The notes below the pieces were generated by a model, which was given only the letters and a program-made list of their open reading frames with translations, was not told the DNA's origin and did no database searches. The translations under genes and the position numbers were made by a program. From Symsagittifera roscoffensis (taxonomy: Eukaryota; Xenacoelomorpha; Acoela; Convolutidae): a DNA stretch of 64,000 nt. The stretch is from assembly GCF_963678635.1 (NCBI RefSeq), contig NC_087063.1:67186727-67250726 (forward strand). The letters are read 5' to 3'. Of this stretch, positions 23,563-34,239 are shown piece by piece; position 1 is the first letter of the stretch, and each line of letters opens with the position of its first letter.

Positions 23563-24193
23563 CTATGTGCTCGCCGGCTTAGCGTCCGAACTTGGGTGCC
23601 TCGATAGATAATCTGCGAAAACAATTTTCGCTCCGGGTTTGTTCTCCACTTGAAAATCAAACGGTATAAGACGATCTAACCATCTGGTTAATCTACTAAA
23701 CATCGTCTTGTTCTTTTTGTTGTTCCCATTTAGCAAAGTATACATCCCCTGGTTTTCGTTCGCTTATCGTTTGTCCTACAGTATCCATGAGCTCTTCAAT
23801 ATTAGGCATTTGATATTTATTCTAAGAATTGTCTGTTCAGCTCCCTGGATTCTAGCGCTAATTTTCCTGATCTATCTTTTTCACTGTTATTACAATTGGA
23901 GAGACAAAGTACTTATCCGAACATTCTTCCAGTTTTTCGATATGCCCTTGCTGAAAAAGTTTACTAATTTCCTTATCAACATTATCTTGCAATGTGATCG
24001 GCACTCTCCGTCCTTTTTGTTGAATCGGCGTTAGCGTTTCGAAAAATTCTGCGTGTACCTTATAATTCTTATTTTTTCCGACTCTATGAAAAAGATTGTT
24101 CAATTGCTTACTGAAATAAGTCTGCCAGGGATCTAATGAATCCTCCCCTCCTGTTGTTTTAGCCCCCGGTTGTTCTCCTTGAACTGACATCAC
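23563..24193 (-). pseudogene. pol: RT and RNase H remnants of element B around a deletion
   Basis: The N-terminal RT region (24193-23858) includes TPIQQKGRRVPI and SPIVITVKK. A frameshifted stretch then shows LESRELNRQF and MPNIEELMDTVGQ. At about 23740-23760 the sequence jumps to the end of RNase H (RWLDRLIPFDF, ADYLSRHP, 23745-23563). The palm with the two-Asp active site and most of RNase H are missing. The junction shows no inserted element, so it is a simple internal deletion. Confidence 0.8.
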
Positions 24194-24340
24194 CTTCTCC
24201 TCTTTGCACTATCTGCAATCCCAGATTTGGCATTAGATCTTTCCCAATAATCGACGGCCTGTTTCCTCCTATTACTTTGATGTTCGCGTCAGTCACCCAT
24301 CCGTTCGTCGCCAAGGATACGTTAATCGTTCCTAGCAGCC

Positions 24341-24589
24341 TTAAAGGATTGTTCCCGTAATCCCTGAACTCGTCGTCCTCCGGTGCTGGCGCCTTCGGTA
24401 TACGCCTGCGGTGCCCAACGTCCGTTTCATCTCTCCAACTTTGAGTATTGACTTCGGTGATCCGCTATCTATCCAAACGTTTGTTTGCTTACCATTTATC
24501 TTAATTGGTAATTGAGCGACGGCCACTTTCAATTCAATTTCCCTCCGCAATTTGATAGCCATTACAACATAGTCTCCTGACCTGTCCAA
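24341..24589 (-). pseudogene. pol: Aspartic protease of element B
   Basis: An 82-residue frame with the retropepsin motif WIDSGSPKSIL (Asp codon near 24468). The frame stops at 24341, before a second conserved block, and the following sequence to 24230 continues in another frame with LLGTINVSL-like text. It follows gag directly with only a few bases between stop and start. Confidence 0.7.
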
Positions 24590-24592
24590 ATC

Positions 24593-25543
24593 TCACGATT
24601 GTTGCCTCTTTTCCGGTGTGTTAACCCATCCGACTGAATTTTCATGTTGCGAATAGGTAGCCTCAGCGTCGCCTATCACACTGGCATCCACATCCTCCTG
24701 ATTTTGAATTAGTCCCACCGCAGGTCTTCCCCGGTTAGTCCGCTTTCCGCGACAAGTCATCTCGTAATGTCCCGTCTTTCGGCAGAAATTACAAGTCGCA
24801 TTTTTGGCTGGGCATCTAGTGAGATGTTCCTGAGTAAAATTGGGTTGGTCACAATTATAGCACCTTGTAGATGCTCCCCCTCTCATGTCTGCTCGTCCCC
24901 TGAGCGATCCACGGCAGCGCTGTCTATTTTTTCGATATCCTCCTCGGATTGTCCCCACCGGTTCCGTTTTTATTTGAAACGCTCCAGTTCCACCGGTGGT
25001 GCCGCTGGTTGTTGCTCCCCCGGTTGCCGATCCATATGATTTAGCATACTTACATCCATATTCATATAACAACGCAATACGGTACACCTCCTCTGGTGTC
25101 TTTGTTGATCGGCATAGCTCGTTCTGTGCCTCTCTATTATTCATGTTCACAATGAATACATCCCGCAAAATTCAGGTCTCCAACGTTCCAAAATTGCATC
25201 CTAAAACTGAATGGAACTGTTCCAAGGATTCTCCAATGTGTTGTTTTCATGCCAATAATTGGAATGTTTCACAGGTTTCACTCCGTTCTTTCTTGAACTC
25301 CGTTTCTATGGCATCTAATACCCTAGAATACCGGGTTGGAGATAGATCCAGATGTGGCCTCCTCTTATCCAATTCATCTTGTCCTTTCTCCCCCAGACAC
25401 AAGTACAAGTTCGAGATTAGAGTTTGCTCCGACGTCATTCGATCTTTCCCGTCTACCTCCTCCGTTAGTGCCGTAATCTTAGCTGCTGTTAACGAACTGG
25501 CATAGTAAAAATTTCTCGGATTGATACTGTGTTTAGCCACCAT
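24593..25543 (-). pseudogene. gag: gag of element B with two zinc-binding Cys clusters
   Basis: The capsid part is in frame 25543-25247 and the nucleocapsid part in frame 25168-24593, with a frame change in between. The nucleocapsid has a Gly/Arg-rich stretch, then CYNCDQ...C and a canonical CCHC knuckle CNFCRKTGHYEMTC near 24745-24790. These bind the element RNA. The order and the DSGS protease after it fit a gypsy gag-pol. Confidence 0.75.
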
Positions 25544-25664
25544 CCCCCATTGAAATCGTTTAAACCAAAACTCTCATAGCATTGGTGGCTCTGGGAACGT
25601 TGAGGACCAAAACGATGTAATCCCCAGTGGTTTTTCCCCCCACTTTGGCCTGTTGGCTGCGTCA

Positions 25665-26056
25665 TGAGAAAATACGGTTTCGATAAGTTAATTGATCCTA
25701 TAAGTTGAGTAATCGTAAAGTAGAAAGTTAGTCGGAGACAATGAAATGGCGGTCAACCAAAGGTGACAGACAACTCCGAAGGTTAAATACTAGTTAGCGC
25801 CAGACAGATATATAAATTAAATAGCAACAACTAGAATCAAACTGGACTCGAAAGAAGAACTAATTTAGATACTATGACATTCTCCTTCTTGTAAGAAGTG
25901 ATGACTTAACTTAAGTACTCAATGAAATGTTGTTGTATGAATGAAATAAAGTTAACAACGAGTTTTAACTAGAGTTTTGTTTAGTAACTGCGACCAAATT
26001 TAAACTCAATCAATTGAGTTTTTGCCGCTTCACGGCATGCCCTCTCCCTGGACGTT
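25665..26056 (-). repeat. 5' LTR of element B
   Basis: Partner of 20744-21134. In the element's sense it is followed by TGACGCAGCCAAC, a possible primer-binding site (the third base is A instead of the usual G). Confidence 0.9.
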
Positions 26057-26245
26057 CATTTTCTTTGCAATATAATCAATTTGTTTTCATAAAACACATT
26101 GAAATAGATTGTTTTTTTTTGCAATTAAGATATATTTATTCTCTCGACTTTTTGCAGCGTTTTGCAGAGGTAGAAACCGAATGAACATGTTCATATCTGT
26201 GTACATTGTCGCCAAACATCCTCCACGTTCGAAATCCGCCCTAGG

Positions 26246-27965
26246 GGGGGGGGGGGGGGCGTTGGTCTGAAAAGAAGCGGATGAAGAAGACAATAAGGGA
26301 AATAAAGTGGATATGAGGGGGTGTAACAAAAGATTAACAAACCTTGAGATACTAAAACGTTGTCAAACAAAGTTTCTAATAGAACATTTGTTGAGCCAAA
26401 AACAACTGTCACTTTGTATAAACACTAGCGCGTCAATCGCACCTCCCGTGCTACAAAACCAAGTCTTCAGAAAACAGACAAACAAAAATTCTAAAAAATA
26501 AAAGGATTTGAGCAGTCATACTTGGACGCCAGATTTGCAACCCCTAAATGTACCCTAACATCACCCCATTATATAGGACTGTATAGAACGTATGTATTTA
26601 TAAAAATTTCAAATCTTGCAATTTTTTGGCCTTTGAACAGACCAACATACTTAAACTTGAGCCAAATGAAATTTCTTAAGCATTTTAACCTACGGTATAG
26701 CTTAAACGTACTGAAACATTTTCTTTAAATATGCAAAAAATAATACGTTGAAAAAACTTAAGCATGCAAAAATAGGGACTTCTTAAAGACGTCAACATAG
26801 GGACTTCTTAAACACGTGTCACGTGAAACGCCAATTAAAAAATAGATAGATATATTACACTTTTTAAAAAATTTCCGACAAATTGAAAGAAAAAAAATGT
26901 TTTTGCTATTCCATTATAATTGATTACAATTGATTAAAATGGATTTCATTGAGTTGACAATAAAAAAGATTATAACCCAGTTTTATAGATGATCTGACAA
27001 TTAAAATCCTTAAAGACTCGATGACACTCCTGAGTAGGCTATCAGAAAGTTATAGCCACCCAATTGTCATTTTCATTATGTTTTGATAATTTTATCTGTT
27101 ATGTACGCGATATAAATTTTATTCTACTTTATTGTGAAAAATTCGAATTTTCCCTCTAAATCAATTGGGGGGGGGGGGGGGGGGGCGAATTATACGGAAA
27201 CTCATGTTTTTACTTATAAAAGTCCATTATAATCCATTATAATATATTATAATCCATCATTATTCATTATAATCGATTAAAGTGCTTTTATTTGTTTTGT
27301 AAACAATTTGTAATCCATTATAACCGATTATTTTAGAATTTTAAGGAGACGGACCATAAAAATCCATGAGACCGACCATAAAGACCATAAAAATTCGAAA
27401 ATTAGCCATTAATGCATTTTTATGGGTTATATTTTTTGTCTGAATTTTGCAGAAAAAATTGCATCATAATAATTCTTCTATAACTCTAAGCACATTTTGT
27501 TGTCATCACTTTTTGTCGAATGTCAAGTCGATTTAATATGAACGCATTTAAAGTTTTTTCTTTTTGATAATTTGAATTTAAAAAATGATGATGTTTGATC
27601 GTTTTTGTTGACTGAATATAATCTTCCAGGAGGTTATCATGGATGTTCAAATATCCTCTAGCAAAAATTGTTTTGAAGAATTTGAACTTTGATTTTTCCA
27701 TGGTATAAATATATTAATAAATGCAAGAAATATTTAACATGATTCAAAGAATTGGTTCTTCTACCGTTTCCGTCCACCAGATATAAACTTTTTGTATATA
27801 CTAATTTTTTGTATATATAACTAATTTTTTGTAAATATAAAACAAAATGCGTTTGTTATTAGGTAATAAAACGACTCATTTTTCAATACATTGGACATTG
27901 TGAACAAATTACACACACACAACAGAAATAAAAGCAGGTGTGAGAAACGGTACAAAAATTAAAAC
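26246..27965. repeat. Duplicated block, copy 1, first part
   Basis: From the phrase GCGTTGGTCTGAAAAG (26260) on, this matches copy 2 at 32814-33751, 43082-43448 and 48809-49192 in the same order. Shared phrases include AAGCCAAAAACAACTGTCA, TGATAATTTAATCTGTTA-like text and GGTTCTTCTACC. Copy 1 has long G tracts (26244-26259, 27169-27186) where copy 2 has short ones. No coding frame is shared by the two copies, so the block is probably an old noncoding repeat or segmental duplication. Confidence 0.75.
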
Positions 27966-27970
27966 TTGCA

Positions 27971-27976
27971 TTTATT
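27971..27976 (-). promoter_or_regulatory. Poly(A) signal AATAAA of the FkbM gene
   Basis: AATAAA on the minus strand, 35 bases after the stop codon at 28011, fits a very short 3' UTR. It lies right at the edge of the segment that is missing from copy 2. Confidence 0.55.
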
Positions 27977-28010
27977 TTAACGAAATCAATAAATTTATAT
28001 GTTAAGCCGA

Positions 28011-29018
28011 TTAGCACTTGGGCATCTCGAATCTAGAGCCCCAGAAAGATTCATCATCTAAGTCAAGCACTTTGAAGGCAAAATGGCGGCCTGAATATCT
28101 CATAACCTCTGAAACTGAACTTAACAGCTGAAGAGCTTGTTGCAGCCGATTGGACACACTCTTTCGTTCAGATAATTGCTGCAATCGACCATGCCATTCA
28201 ACTGCAGCTAAGTTAATATGCTGTAAAGCACCACTGAAAATTAAATCGTTCATAACGTCGACTTCGGAGCCTTCAATATCCATTTTCATAACAACTCTCG
28301 GAGGTTTCGAGCCTCCGGCGTTACTCGGAAGTCTTCGAGTTCCGACGACGTCGCGAATAAACTCACTCAACCGAATAAGAGACACGTTTTTGTATTCGGA
28401 GCTAGCTGGCTGAGCTATATTTATTACTCCAGGAGGTAAAACGCCCCCTCCCCATTCCAAATTTTGAAATGCCATATCAGAGTAAAACTTTGTTATCCCA
28501 TTTCGGTCAGAAACTGCAGTCTCAGTCATCATTTTAACTTTCCAGCCGCATTTCTGATACGATGATTCGATTTGCTTCAGATATTCTGAATGATGAGAGT
28601 TCGGTTCAAAGCCAACTGCGCACACTGTCCATCCGTCAGAAATGGTTTTGTTCAGATTCAATCGTTCCTCTACATCGCCGAAGTAATCATCGAAAATAGG
28701 CAGGATGCTGGCACCCACGTACAATTTTGGCTCGTATAACTTTCGAATTTGTACGCCAATATTCGACCCTACATCTAAATACACGTGGTAACAACCATCT
28801 AGAATATTCTTCTCTGTTGTGTTTTTTCTGCCACTTGGGTTGTTTTGGTACTGAGTGATGTAGACTGTGGGAGTTTCTGGTTTGTGAATCCAGCTGTTAG
28901 GCTCTGTTGCTCTCGGACTCAATTGAAAAGAATGGATCCCGATCAGTATAAATAAAATGAAGGCAATTAACGTCATCGCAAAGGCTTTTTTAGCCGCTGT
29001 TTCTTTAGTGCTGGTCAT
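28011..29018 (-). CDS. FkbM-family SAM-dependent methyltransferase, type II membrane protein
   Basis: The 335-residue single-exon frame starts at ATG 29018. Residues 12-30 form one hydrophobic helix after a Lys-rich N-terminus, so a signal anchor with the enzyme in the secretory lumen is likely. The methyltransferase domain has motif I YLDVGSNIGVQ (80-90), VGFEPN (135-140), an aromatic EWGGG (188-192), and MKMDIEGSEVDV (244-255), all hallmarks of FkbM proteins, which move a methyl group from SAM to a hydroxyl on small molecules or sugars. Substrate unknown. This is the only intact host-type gene in the window. An AATAAA follows 35 bases after the stop. The region 29019-29519 upstream has no other gene; no introns are seen. 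Confidence 0.9.
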   Translation of the reverse strand: MTSTKETAAKKAFAMTLIAFILFILIGIHSFQLSPRATEPNSWIHKPETPTVYITQYQNNPSGRKNTTEKNILDGCYHVYLDVGSNIGVQIRKLYEPKLYVGASILPIFDDYFGDVEERLNLNKTISDGWTVCAVGFEPNSHHSEYLKQIESSYQKCGWKVKMMTETAVSDRNGITKFYSDMAFQNLEWGGGVLPPGVINIAQPASSEYKNVSLIRLSEFIRDVVGTRRLPSNAGGSKPPRVVMKMDIEGSEVDVMNDLIFSGALQHINLAAVEWHGRLQQLSERKSVSNRLQQALQLLSSVSEVMRYSGRHFAFKVLDLDDESFWGSRFEMPKC

Positions 29019-29519
29019 CGGGTTAAGCTTGAATAATTGAGAGCCTGAAACAGAGATCTGCCTCTTTCAACCAACCCCTTACCCCAAACGATAAATATCA
29101 AGTTTAACTATTTGCCTTACAGCCCCTTTCATATATGAAAACTGTATGATAACCATTTTTTTTCCAAAAACTGAACATAGTTTTTTTTCATCACCAGACT
29201 GTTTTATTTGGTTCAAATAGCCGCAGAAACTAGTTCGAATCTTTTTTCAATGATTTTTTGAAATTGTTAAAAAATTGTATGATTAGCATTTTTCCATAAA
29301 TTTGATGTTTGGAATTGTAAGATAAGCATTTTCGGTGTAGCGAATTGTAAGATAAGCATTTTCGGTTTTTGGAGGTCAACCCGGGGGGGTTTTTATTTTC
29401 TGAGCGATTTCGGAATCTTTCAAAACTATCAAATCATAATTAATTAGACAACATACATCATTAAAACCAAAAAAAATGAATGTTTTGTTGGAAACAGGAA
29501 GCAGATCTTATCTGATTTT
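29019..29519. other. Upstream region of the FkbM gene
   Basis: AT-rich and noncoding. The phrase AATTGTAAGATAAGCATTTTCGG occurs in tandem around 29313 and 29343, partly, as a 30-bp direct repeat. A promoter may lie here but no clear TATA or initiator can be picked. Together with the gene it forms the 1.55-kb segment absent from copy 2. Confidence 0.4.
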
Positions 29520-30352
29520 TTATGACTTATTAGATCACTTATTTGACTTATTAGAACTGATTTTAACTTAATGGTATCAAATAGAAAGTCAGAATCTGAG
29601 GGTTACTTGCCAAAAATAGATGGCCATAAAGTTGACATGTCATAAAGCATAAAATTACTATATTAACCAATTAGTATCTACATTTGAAAAAAAAACATTT
29701 TTTTAAATAGTCTTGCTTACTTTTGCTTTTATTGCTTTTGATTGGTTTGTAGCAAAAAATTTTGGAACACATTAAAACGAACAAATGTCCTATTTCAGTG
29801 AAATTTTGCAAGCTAATGCTAATTTTTTAGGCTAAATATTTCTCAAGGTCACCTTAAAATGATCTTGGCGTAGTTTCTTCCAACCCCACTCCCACCCCAA
29901 GCTCACATAAGCATCAGTTTTATGGGAAAACGAGGGTTTTCTGAGGTTAAGTATAAAAACCAAATATATTCATCATAGCTTAATTAGCCCACATTCCAAT
30001 TTTTAAACAATCGGACATGGCGAACAAAAAAATACTAGTTGAAGTTCACAGGTGAGGAAAAACAAAAAGAGCCCCTATAAATCCTAATTTACATGCAAAT
30101 TACTCTTCTTATTTATTTCTGTTTGCTTCAACTTTGGCCCTTTTCAACAAGTTAAACTTTTGTTCGCGGAAAAGAACCGCAACTTTTTGCAACTTATATA
30201 TAGTTAGCGATATTTTCTATGCCCCAGGACAAACTGTAGCTCATGCGAGTTGCGGTAAGGAGGATAAAGAGACATAGTTAATGCCAAATTGTTGACGATA
30301 TCCTTTGCGGTCAAGGAGGTAGAACAAAACACTTACCTATCTCATGTTGACG
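29520..30352. repeat. Duplicated block, copy 1, second part
   Basis: 29521-29636 matches 49193-49303 plus 49670-49688, including the uninterrupted site GATGGCCA at 29619-29626. 30243-30352 matches 49690-49797 (GCGGTAAGGAGG, GATATCCTTTGCGGTCAAGG). About 600 bp between (29637-30242) is present only here and holds nothing I can name. Confidence 0.65.
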
Positions 30353-30548
30353 TATAGAGAGTTGCAAAAAGTTCGGACAGACAGAATTAATTTAAAAGAG
30401 CATCGTACCATTTTGACAGATTTTTGCATGCAATTTTTTCTTTCAGACAACCTTGGGACTCAAAATTGGACTGAAAAATTACATTTTGCGTGCAAAATTT
30501 TTCCAAAATAGTTAATTTGTCTGTCCGAACTTTTTGCTACTAATTATA
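30353..30548. mobile_element. TA-target MITE with GCAAAAAGTTCGGACAGAC ends
   Basis: Inverted ends GCAAAAAGTTCGGACAGAC / GTCTGTCCGAACTTTTTGC lie 6-9 bases inside TA dinucleotides at 30353-30354 and 30547-30548. Copy 2 reads straight through the equivalent point near 49797 (GACGTATCAAATTAA), an empty site. About 0.2 kb, no coding capacity. The TA duplication fits the Tc1/mariner group. Confidence 0.65.
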
Positions 30549-30645
30549 TTAAATTATTTTTTAATCAGTTGCACACGTAAAAGCCATATCAAAAATCGAA
30601 TTAAACTAAAACGACCGTAAAGATAAAAGTTGCAACAGACAAAAC

Positions 30646-31201
30646 TATAATTAATAGCAAAAAGTTCGGACAGACAGAACTAATTAAAATGAGCAACCTG
30701 TGCTTTTCGAAGTTTTTTTGCATGCAAAATCTGAAGCCTAACAACCTTGAATTTTTTGTCAGATTAAATTCAAAATGCGAGATCGTCGATTATCCGATGA
30801 TTAAGCTAGCCTAGTTTTTAAATACTGCAAGGAATATCCAGGTTTTACCATAAACCAGTTAGCAAAGTTAGTTCAAAAGCCGAAATCTAAAGTCATTTTT
30901 TAAGAAAATTATTAGGTTGCCCCTAAACAACACACGGATGTGAAGATGATCAAAGCATTTAAAATTTGGGAACTAATTGCAGAAAAACATTAACCACCCT
31001 GATCAAAAATTTTCCTGCTAAAGGGTTTACTGTTCGGCACTTCGGATGTAATTGCCAGCCGTAATCAAAGGTTTTGTTTGAGTGAAACTCTGCTTTATGA
31101 ACCTTCGACATTATGTTTATTTCAGTTTCAATTTCCGTTGATGTGTAGACAGTTGCTCTTTTTAATTAATTCTGTCTGTCCGAACTTTTTGCAACTCTCT
31201 A
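30646..31201. mobile_element. 0.55-kb TA-target element of the same family
   Basis: The same inverted ends (AGCAAAAAGTTCGGACAGACAG) flank 30648-31199, bounded by TA. Copy 2 has the empty site ACTATTCAAAAG at about 49950-49961. The plus strand from 30772 gives a broken frame with FKYCKEYPGFTINQLAKLVQ, which looks like a helix-turn-helix of a Tc1/mariner-type transposase; stops follow soon. That would make this a decayed derivative of an autonomous member. The transposase link is tentative. Confidence 0.6.
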
Positions 31202-31798
31202 TGTTCAAAAGAGAACAAATGATCTAATTCAGAAAACTTTTGCATGCAAAATCTAATTGTTCAGACAGAAACTATGTCTCAAGGTCACCTATGAACTCAA
31301 ATTTGCAAAAATTGCCAGATTTCTCGTTTTAATTATTTCTGTCTGCTCCATTTTTTCCGCTACTAATTATAATTTGTATTGTTTTTTACGACGAGTAAAC
31401 AGAGAAATGCAATATTCGGACAGACAATAAAAATTTATTAAGAAGAGCTATCTTTTGCATATTCAAAAATCTTGAGACATAAATTCGGTTTGAAAAATTA
31501 ACTTTTGGGTACAAAATTTTTCAAAAATAGGTCAATTGCTTTTTTGAAATTAATTTTGTCTGTCTGCACTTTTTTAATTATAAAGAAAAATTACCTACAT
31601 TTTGCCCGTTTTCCGAGTCTGTTAAAGCAACCTGGTTAAGCTGTTACTTTGATATAATACGTTGCAAACAATTTGAACATACAGAAGTATTTAAAAAGAG
31701 CAGTCTGCCAAATTTGAACAAATTTTGTATAAGAATTTTTCGCTAACGTTGAGACTTACTTTCTCTCTGAAAAATTGATTTTAAATGCAAGTTTTTTG
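31202..31798. repeat. Further fragments of the GTTCGGACAGAC MITE family
   Basis: Short, diverged ends occur at 31335-31365, 31400-31430 and 31540-31580 (variants such as CAATATTCGGACAGACA and TGTCTGTCTGCAC), with AAGAGC and GCATGCAAAA phrases as in the complete copies. Probably several nested or truncated insertions; boundaries cannot be set. Confidence 0.45.
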
Positions 31799-32397
31799 GG
31801 ATCAATTGAGCAATCTCCCCTCCCCCCCCGTAATGACCAATTGAGCTATCTCCCCCCCCCCCACCAAAAACGAATAAACTCTTCAAAAAGATGTCAGCAA
31901 ACGAAAGTAGATGGATGTTTTGTTTATAGCACGCAATCATTTGACCGACTGAAGTTTTTTTATATGAGTATCGAGAAAAATTTTGAAAATTTTTTTTGAA
32001 ATTTACGAATTTTTTTTTGCAAATTTTTGTATAGGCGACCATAGCCTCATCGAGGAAAGCGATTTACCAGGGTTGGTGCTCTAGCCTTGTATCTGAATAG
32101 CAAAAACGGTTCTCCGCAGCACCTTAATATTGTACGCAAAAGCTTTTTGTCATTTTAAGAAAGAAAAAAGTCGCTTTTTAAGCCTGATTTATTGATTCTT
32201 TTTTCTATTTGAATGAAACTTTTGAGCTTTGATATTGTAAATTTTGGCTTTCCACAGTCGTTGGAAAATATGGTTTATGATTTCATGTCATTCAAACTAT
32301 TTTCAAGTGGTTATAAACATGTCTCAAGTACCTATTGAGCTATCCCCCCCCCCCCTTCCCCCCACGCGAGAATGGGAGGAGATTGCTCAATTGATCC
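31799..32397. mobile_element. 0.6-kb element with GATCAATTGAGCAATCTCC inverted ends
   Basis: The 19-base end GATCAATTGAGCAATCTCC at 31800 is repeated in reverse complement at 32377-32396. Just inside each end is a second phrase, ATTGAGCTATCTCCCC / ATTGAGCTATCCCCCC, in the same orientation, next to C runs. The outer sequences (ATTGATTTTAAATGC... and TTTAATTGCTCTTTTTAA) belong to a MITE of the GTTCGGACAGAC type, so this seems to be an insertion in an insertion. No transposase. Confidence 0.5.
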
Positions 32398-32813
32398 ATT
32401 TTTTGAAACAGTTTAATTGCTCTTTTTAATTTTTTTGGCTGTTCCAACTTTTTGCAATTCTCAATGTAGCTTTTAACCAATTTATCGGACACTGTATTAA
32501 ATTTCTGAAATAACTTTGACCTACAAGTTTAAACTAAAATGAAATACTTCTTTGAAGATTCACGCTGCCAACCCTTCCAACCACGTTACTCCCCAAATAC
32601 ACACGCACACCATTCTGTTTCCGCTCACAGCCCCGACATACTTCCCTCGCATCTCAACCCCCCCCCCCCCTTACTCACCCCCTTTCTCACCCCCTTTCAA
32701 GTTTATACCCTCCCCCTGCTTACCACCCCCGGAGATTATTGCCGTGGGGGGTTAAACTGTGTAGGGATAAAAAGGTTTAGGCGTTGGGTTAAGTAAGCGA
32801 CTCCCACCACAAG
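32398..32813. other. C-rich noncoding stretch
   Basis: 32620-32750 is rich in short C runs (up to 12) with ACACACGCACAC and CTCACCCCCTTT phrases. The overlapping plus-strand frames are Pro-rich only because of this composition; no gene is called. Confidence 0.4.
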
Positions 32814-33751
32814 GGAGGGGGGCGTTGGTCTGAAAAGACGCTTGACATAAGCGAAGGGACAAGGAGGTAAATAAATTGGATAAGAGGGGGTTTAGCAAAA
32901 GGTCAACAAAATTTGAGAAACCAATGCATCGTAAGCAAAATCGCGAAGGAAAAAGGTGAAAACGAAATCAGTTATCTTTTCTATCATCAAAATAAATTTT
33001 TGCAATTTTCTAATTGAACGTCTATTAAGCCAAAAACAACTGTCAATTTGTAAAGACACTACACTATCTTTGAAAATTTCAGACGAATTGAAAAAAATTG
33101 TTATTCTTAATCCATTATAATTGATTAGAATTGATTAAACTGAGTTGACACTTGAGTTTCATTGAGTTGACAATAAAAAAAATTATAATCCAGTTTTATA
33201 GATAACAATCTACTATTTTTGATTTTTCTGGACACTGACAATAAAAATCCTAATAGAACCGATCATTTTCTATGACAATCCAGAGCGGGCTAGTCAGAAA
33301 GTTATATAGCCACCCAAGCAGTGAATTGTTTTTTTTCGGGGTGTATAAGTTACTGGGAGGGGGCTCGAATGGCAATGAAGCAAAAAAGTTTATAGCCTGT
33401 GAAAATAAAATAGGATAAATGGTATTTTCACCCTCTGAAAGATCTACCGTAGAATTTCCTCGCCAAGCATGTTTTGACTTTGAAAATTTTTTTTTGTATA
33501 AAATATGCAATTCATGGAAACAAGAAAAAAGTGCATACTTTGATGGCCTACAAATTTAGGTTAGTTTTCATTTTCATTCAATGTTTTGATAATTTAATCT
33601 GTTAAGTAGATGATATAATTTCTATTCTAAATTGTCTTGTGAAAAATTCGTATTTTCTCCCCCTGACTCAATTGGGTAGAATTCTACGGAAAGTTCATGT
33701 TTTTACTTATGAGACTCTATTATAATCCATTAGTGTCTATTATAATTCATT
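32814..33751. repeat. Duplicated block, copy 2, first part
   Basis: Matches copy 1 from about 26255 to 27235, starting with GGCGTTGGTCTGAAAAG. It contains an extra stretch around 33320-33545 that copy 1 lacks. It is interrupted at 33751 by element C and resumes at 43082. Confidence 0.7.
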
Positions 33752-34239
33752 TGTGCGCGTCAATCTCCAGGAATCGTAAAACTATCAGATTTCAAACAAT
33801 TGAATTAACGAGCATTTTCTCGGTAAAATAGCTCTGGGAATTTTGTAACATAACAATTTTTTACATACTTCAACATCGGTAACATCGGCCATAACAATCT
33901 GCATAACTCAAAGCAAGCTGCTCAATGGCCAGTATTTGTCCTTGAGACAAATTGCTCCTTTTAAAGGTCAGCCTTAATCAAGGCTGAAACAAATTACAGC
34001 GAAAAAACGGAAAGAATAGGTTTTGGGGGGGGGGGGGGTTCGAACCTGGTTACGGAGCGTCCCATCAAGTTCGGGGCATATTAGAGTTCTAGAAAGGAAA
34101 TGACTTAGGCGGGATTCGAACCGGCGCCGAACCCGCCGGGACGCACCCTGTCTACGCTCGTCTACTGTCCCTATATGCATTTACATTTTGGTTCAATTTT
34201 ATATGCATTTATTATCTCGCTTACATTTGCGCAGCAACA
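33752..34239 (-). repeat. 3' LTR of element C
   Basis: 488 bp, starts TGTGCGCGTCAATC and ends GCGCAGCAACA. Compared with 42600-43081 it has a long G run (34025-34038) and scattered substitutions. The last codons of the DUF5641 frame run into it (stop at 34221). Confidence 0.92.
34095..34176 (-). other. tRNA-like unit in the 3' LTR of element C
   Basis: On the minus strand a perfect pol III B-box, GGTTCGAATCC, is at 34122-34112, with an A-box-like stretch TAGACGAGCGT at 34164-34154 upstream. A second B-box-like GGTTCGAACCC lies at 34046-34036. Same arrangement as in the other LTR, where the A-box is better preserved. Confidence 0.5.

Larger units (their letters stand above)
20744..26056 (-). 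mobile_element. Element B: 5.3-kb Ty3/gypsy element with RT deletion
   Basis: Direct repeats of about 391 bp (20744-21134, 25665-26056) flank an interior read on the minus strand: gag with two Cys clusters, DSGS protease, start of RT, end of RNase H, integrase, and a C-terminal tail. The LTRs differ by only a handful of bases plus one indel (about 98-99% identical), so insertion is recent relative to element C. The centre of RT and most of RNase H are absent, so it could only move in trans. Neither the TG/CA outer end next to 26056 nor a target duplication is clear. Confidence 0.9.

Noticed and set aside
24996-25505. 169-codon plus-strand ORF in element B
   Set aside because: Antisense to gag with its clear zinc knuckles; no independent support.
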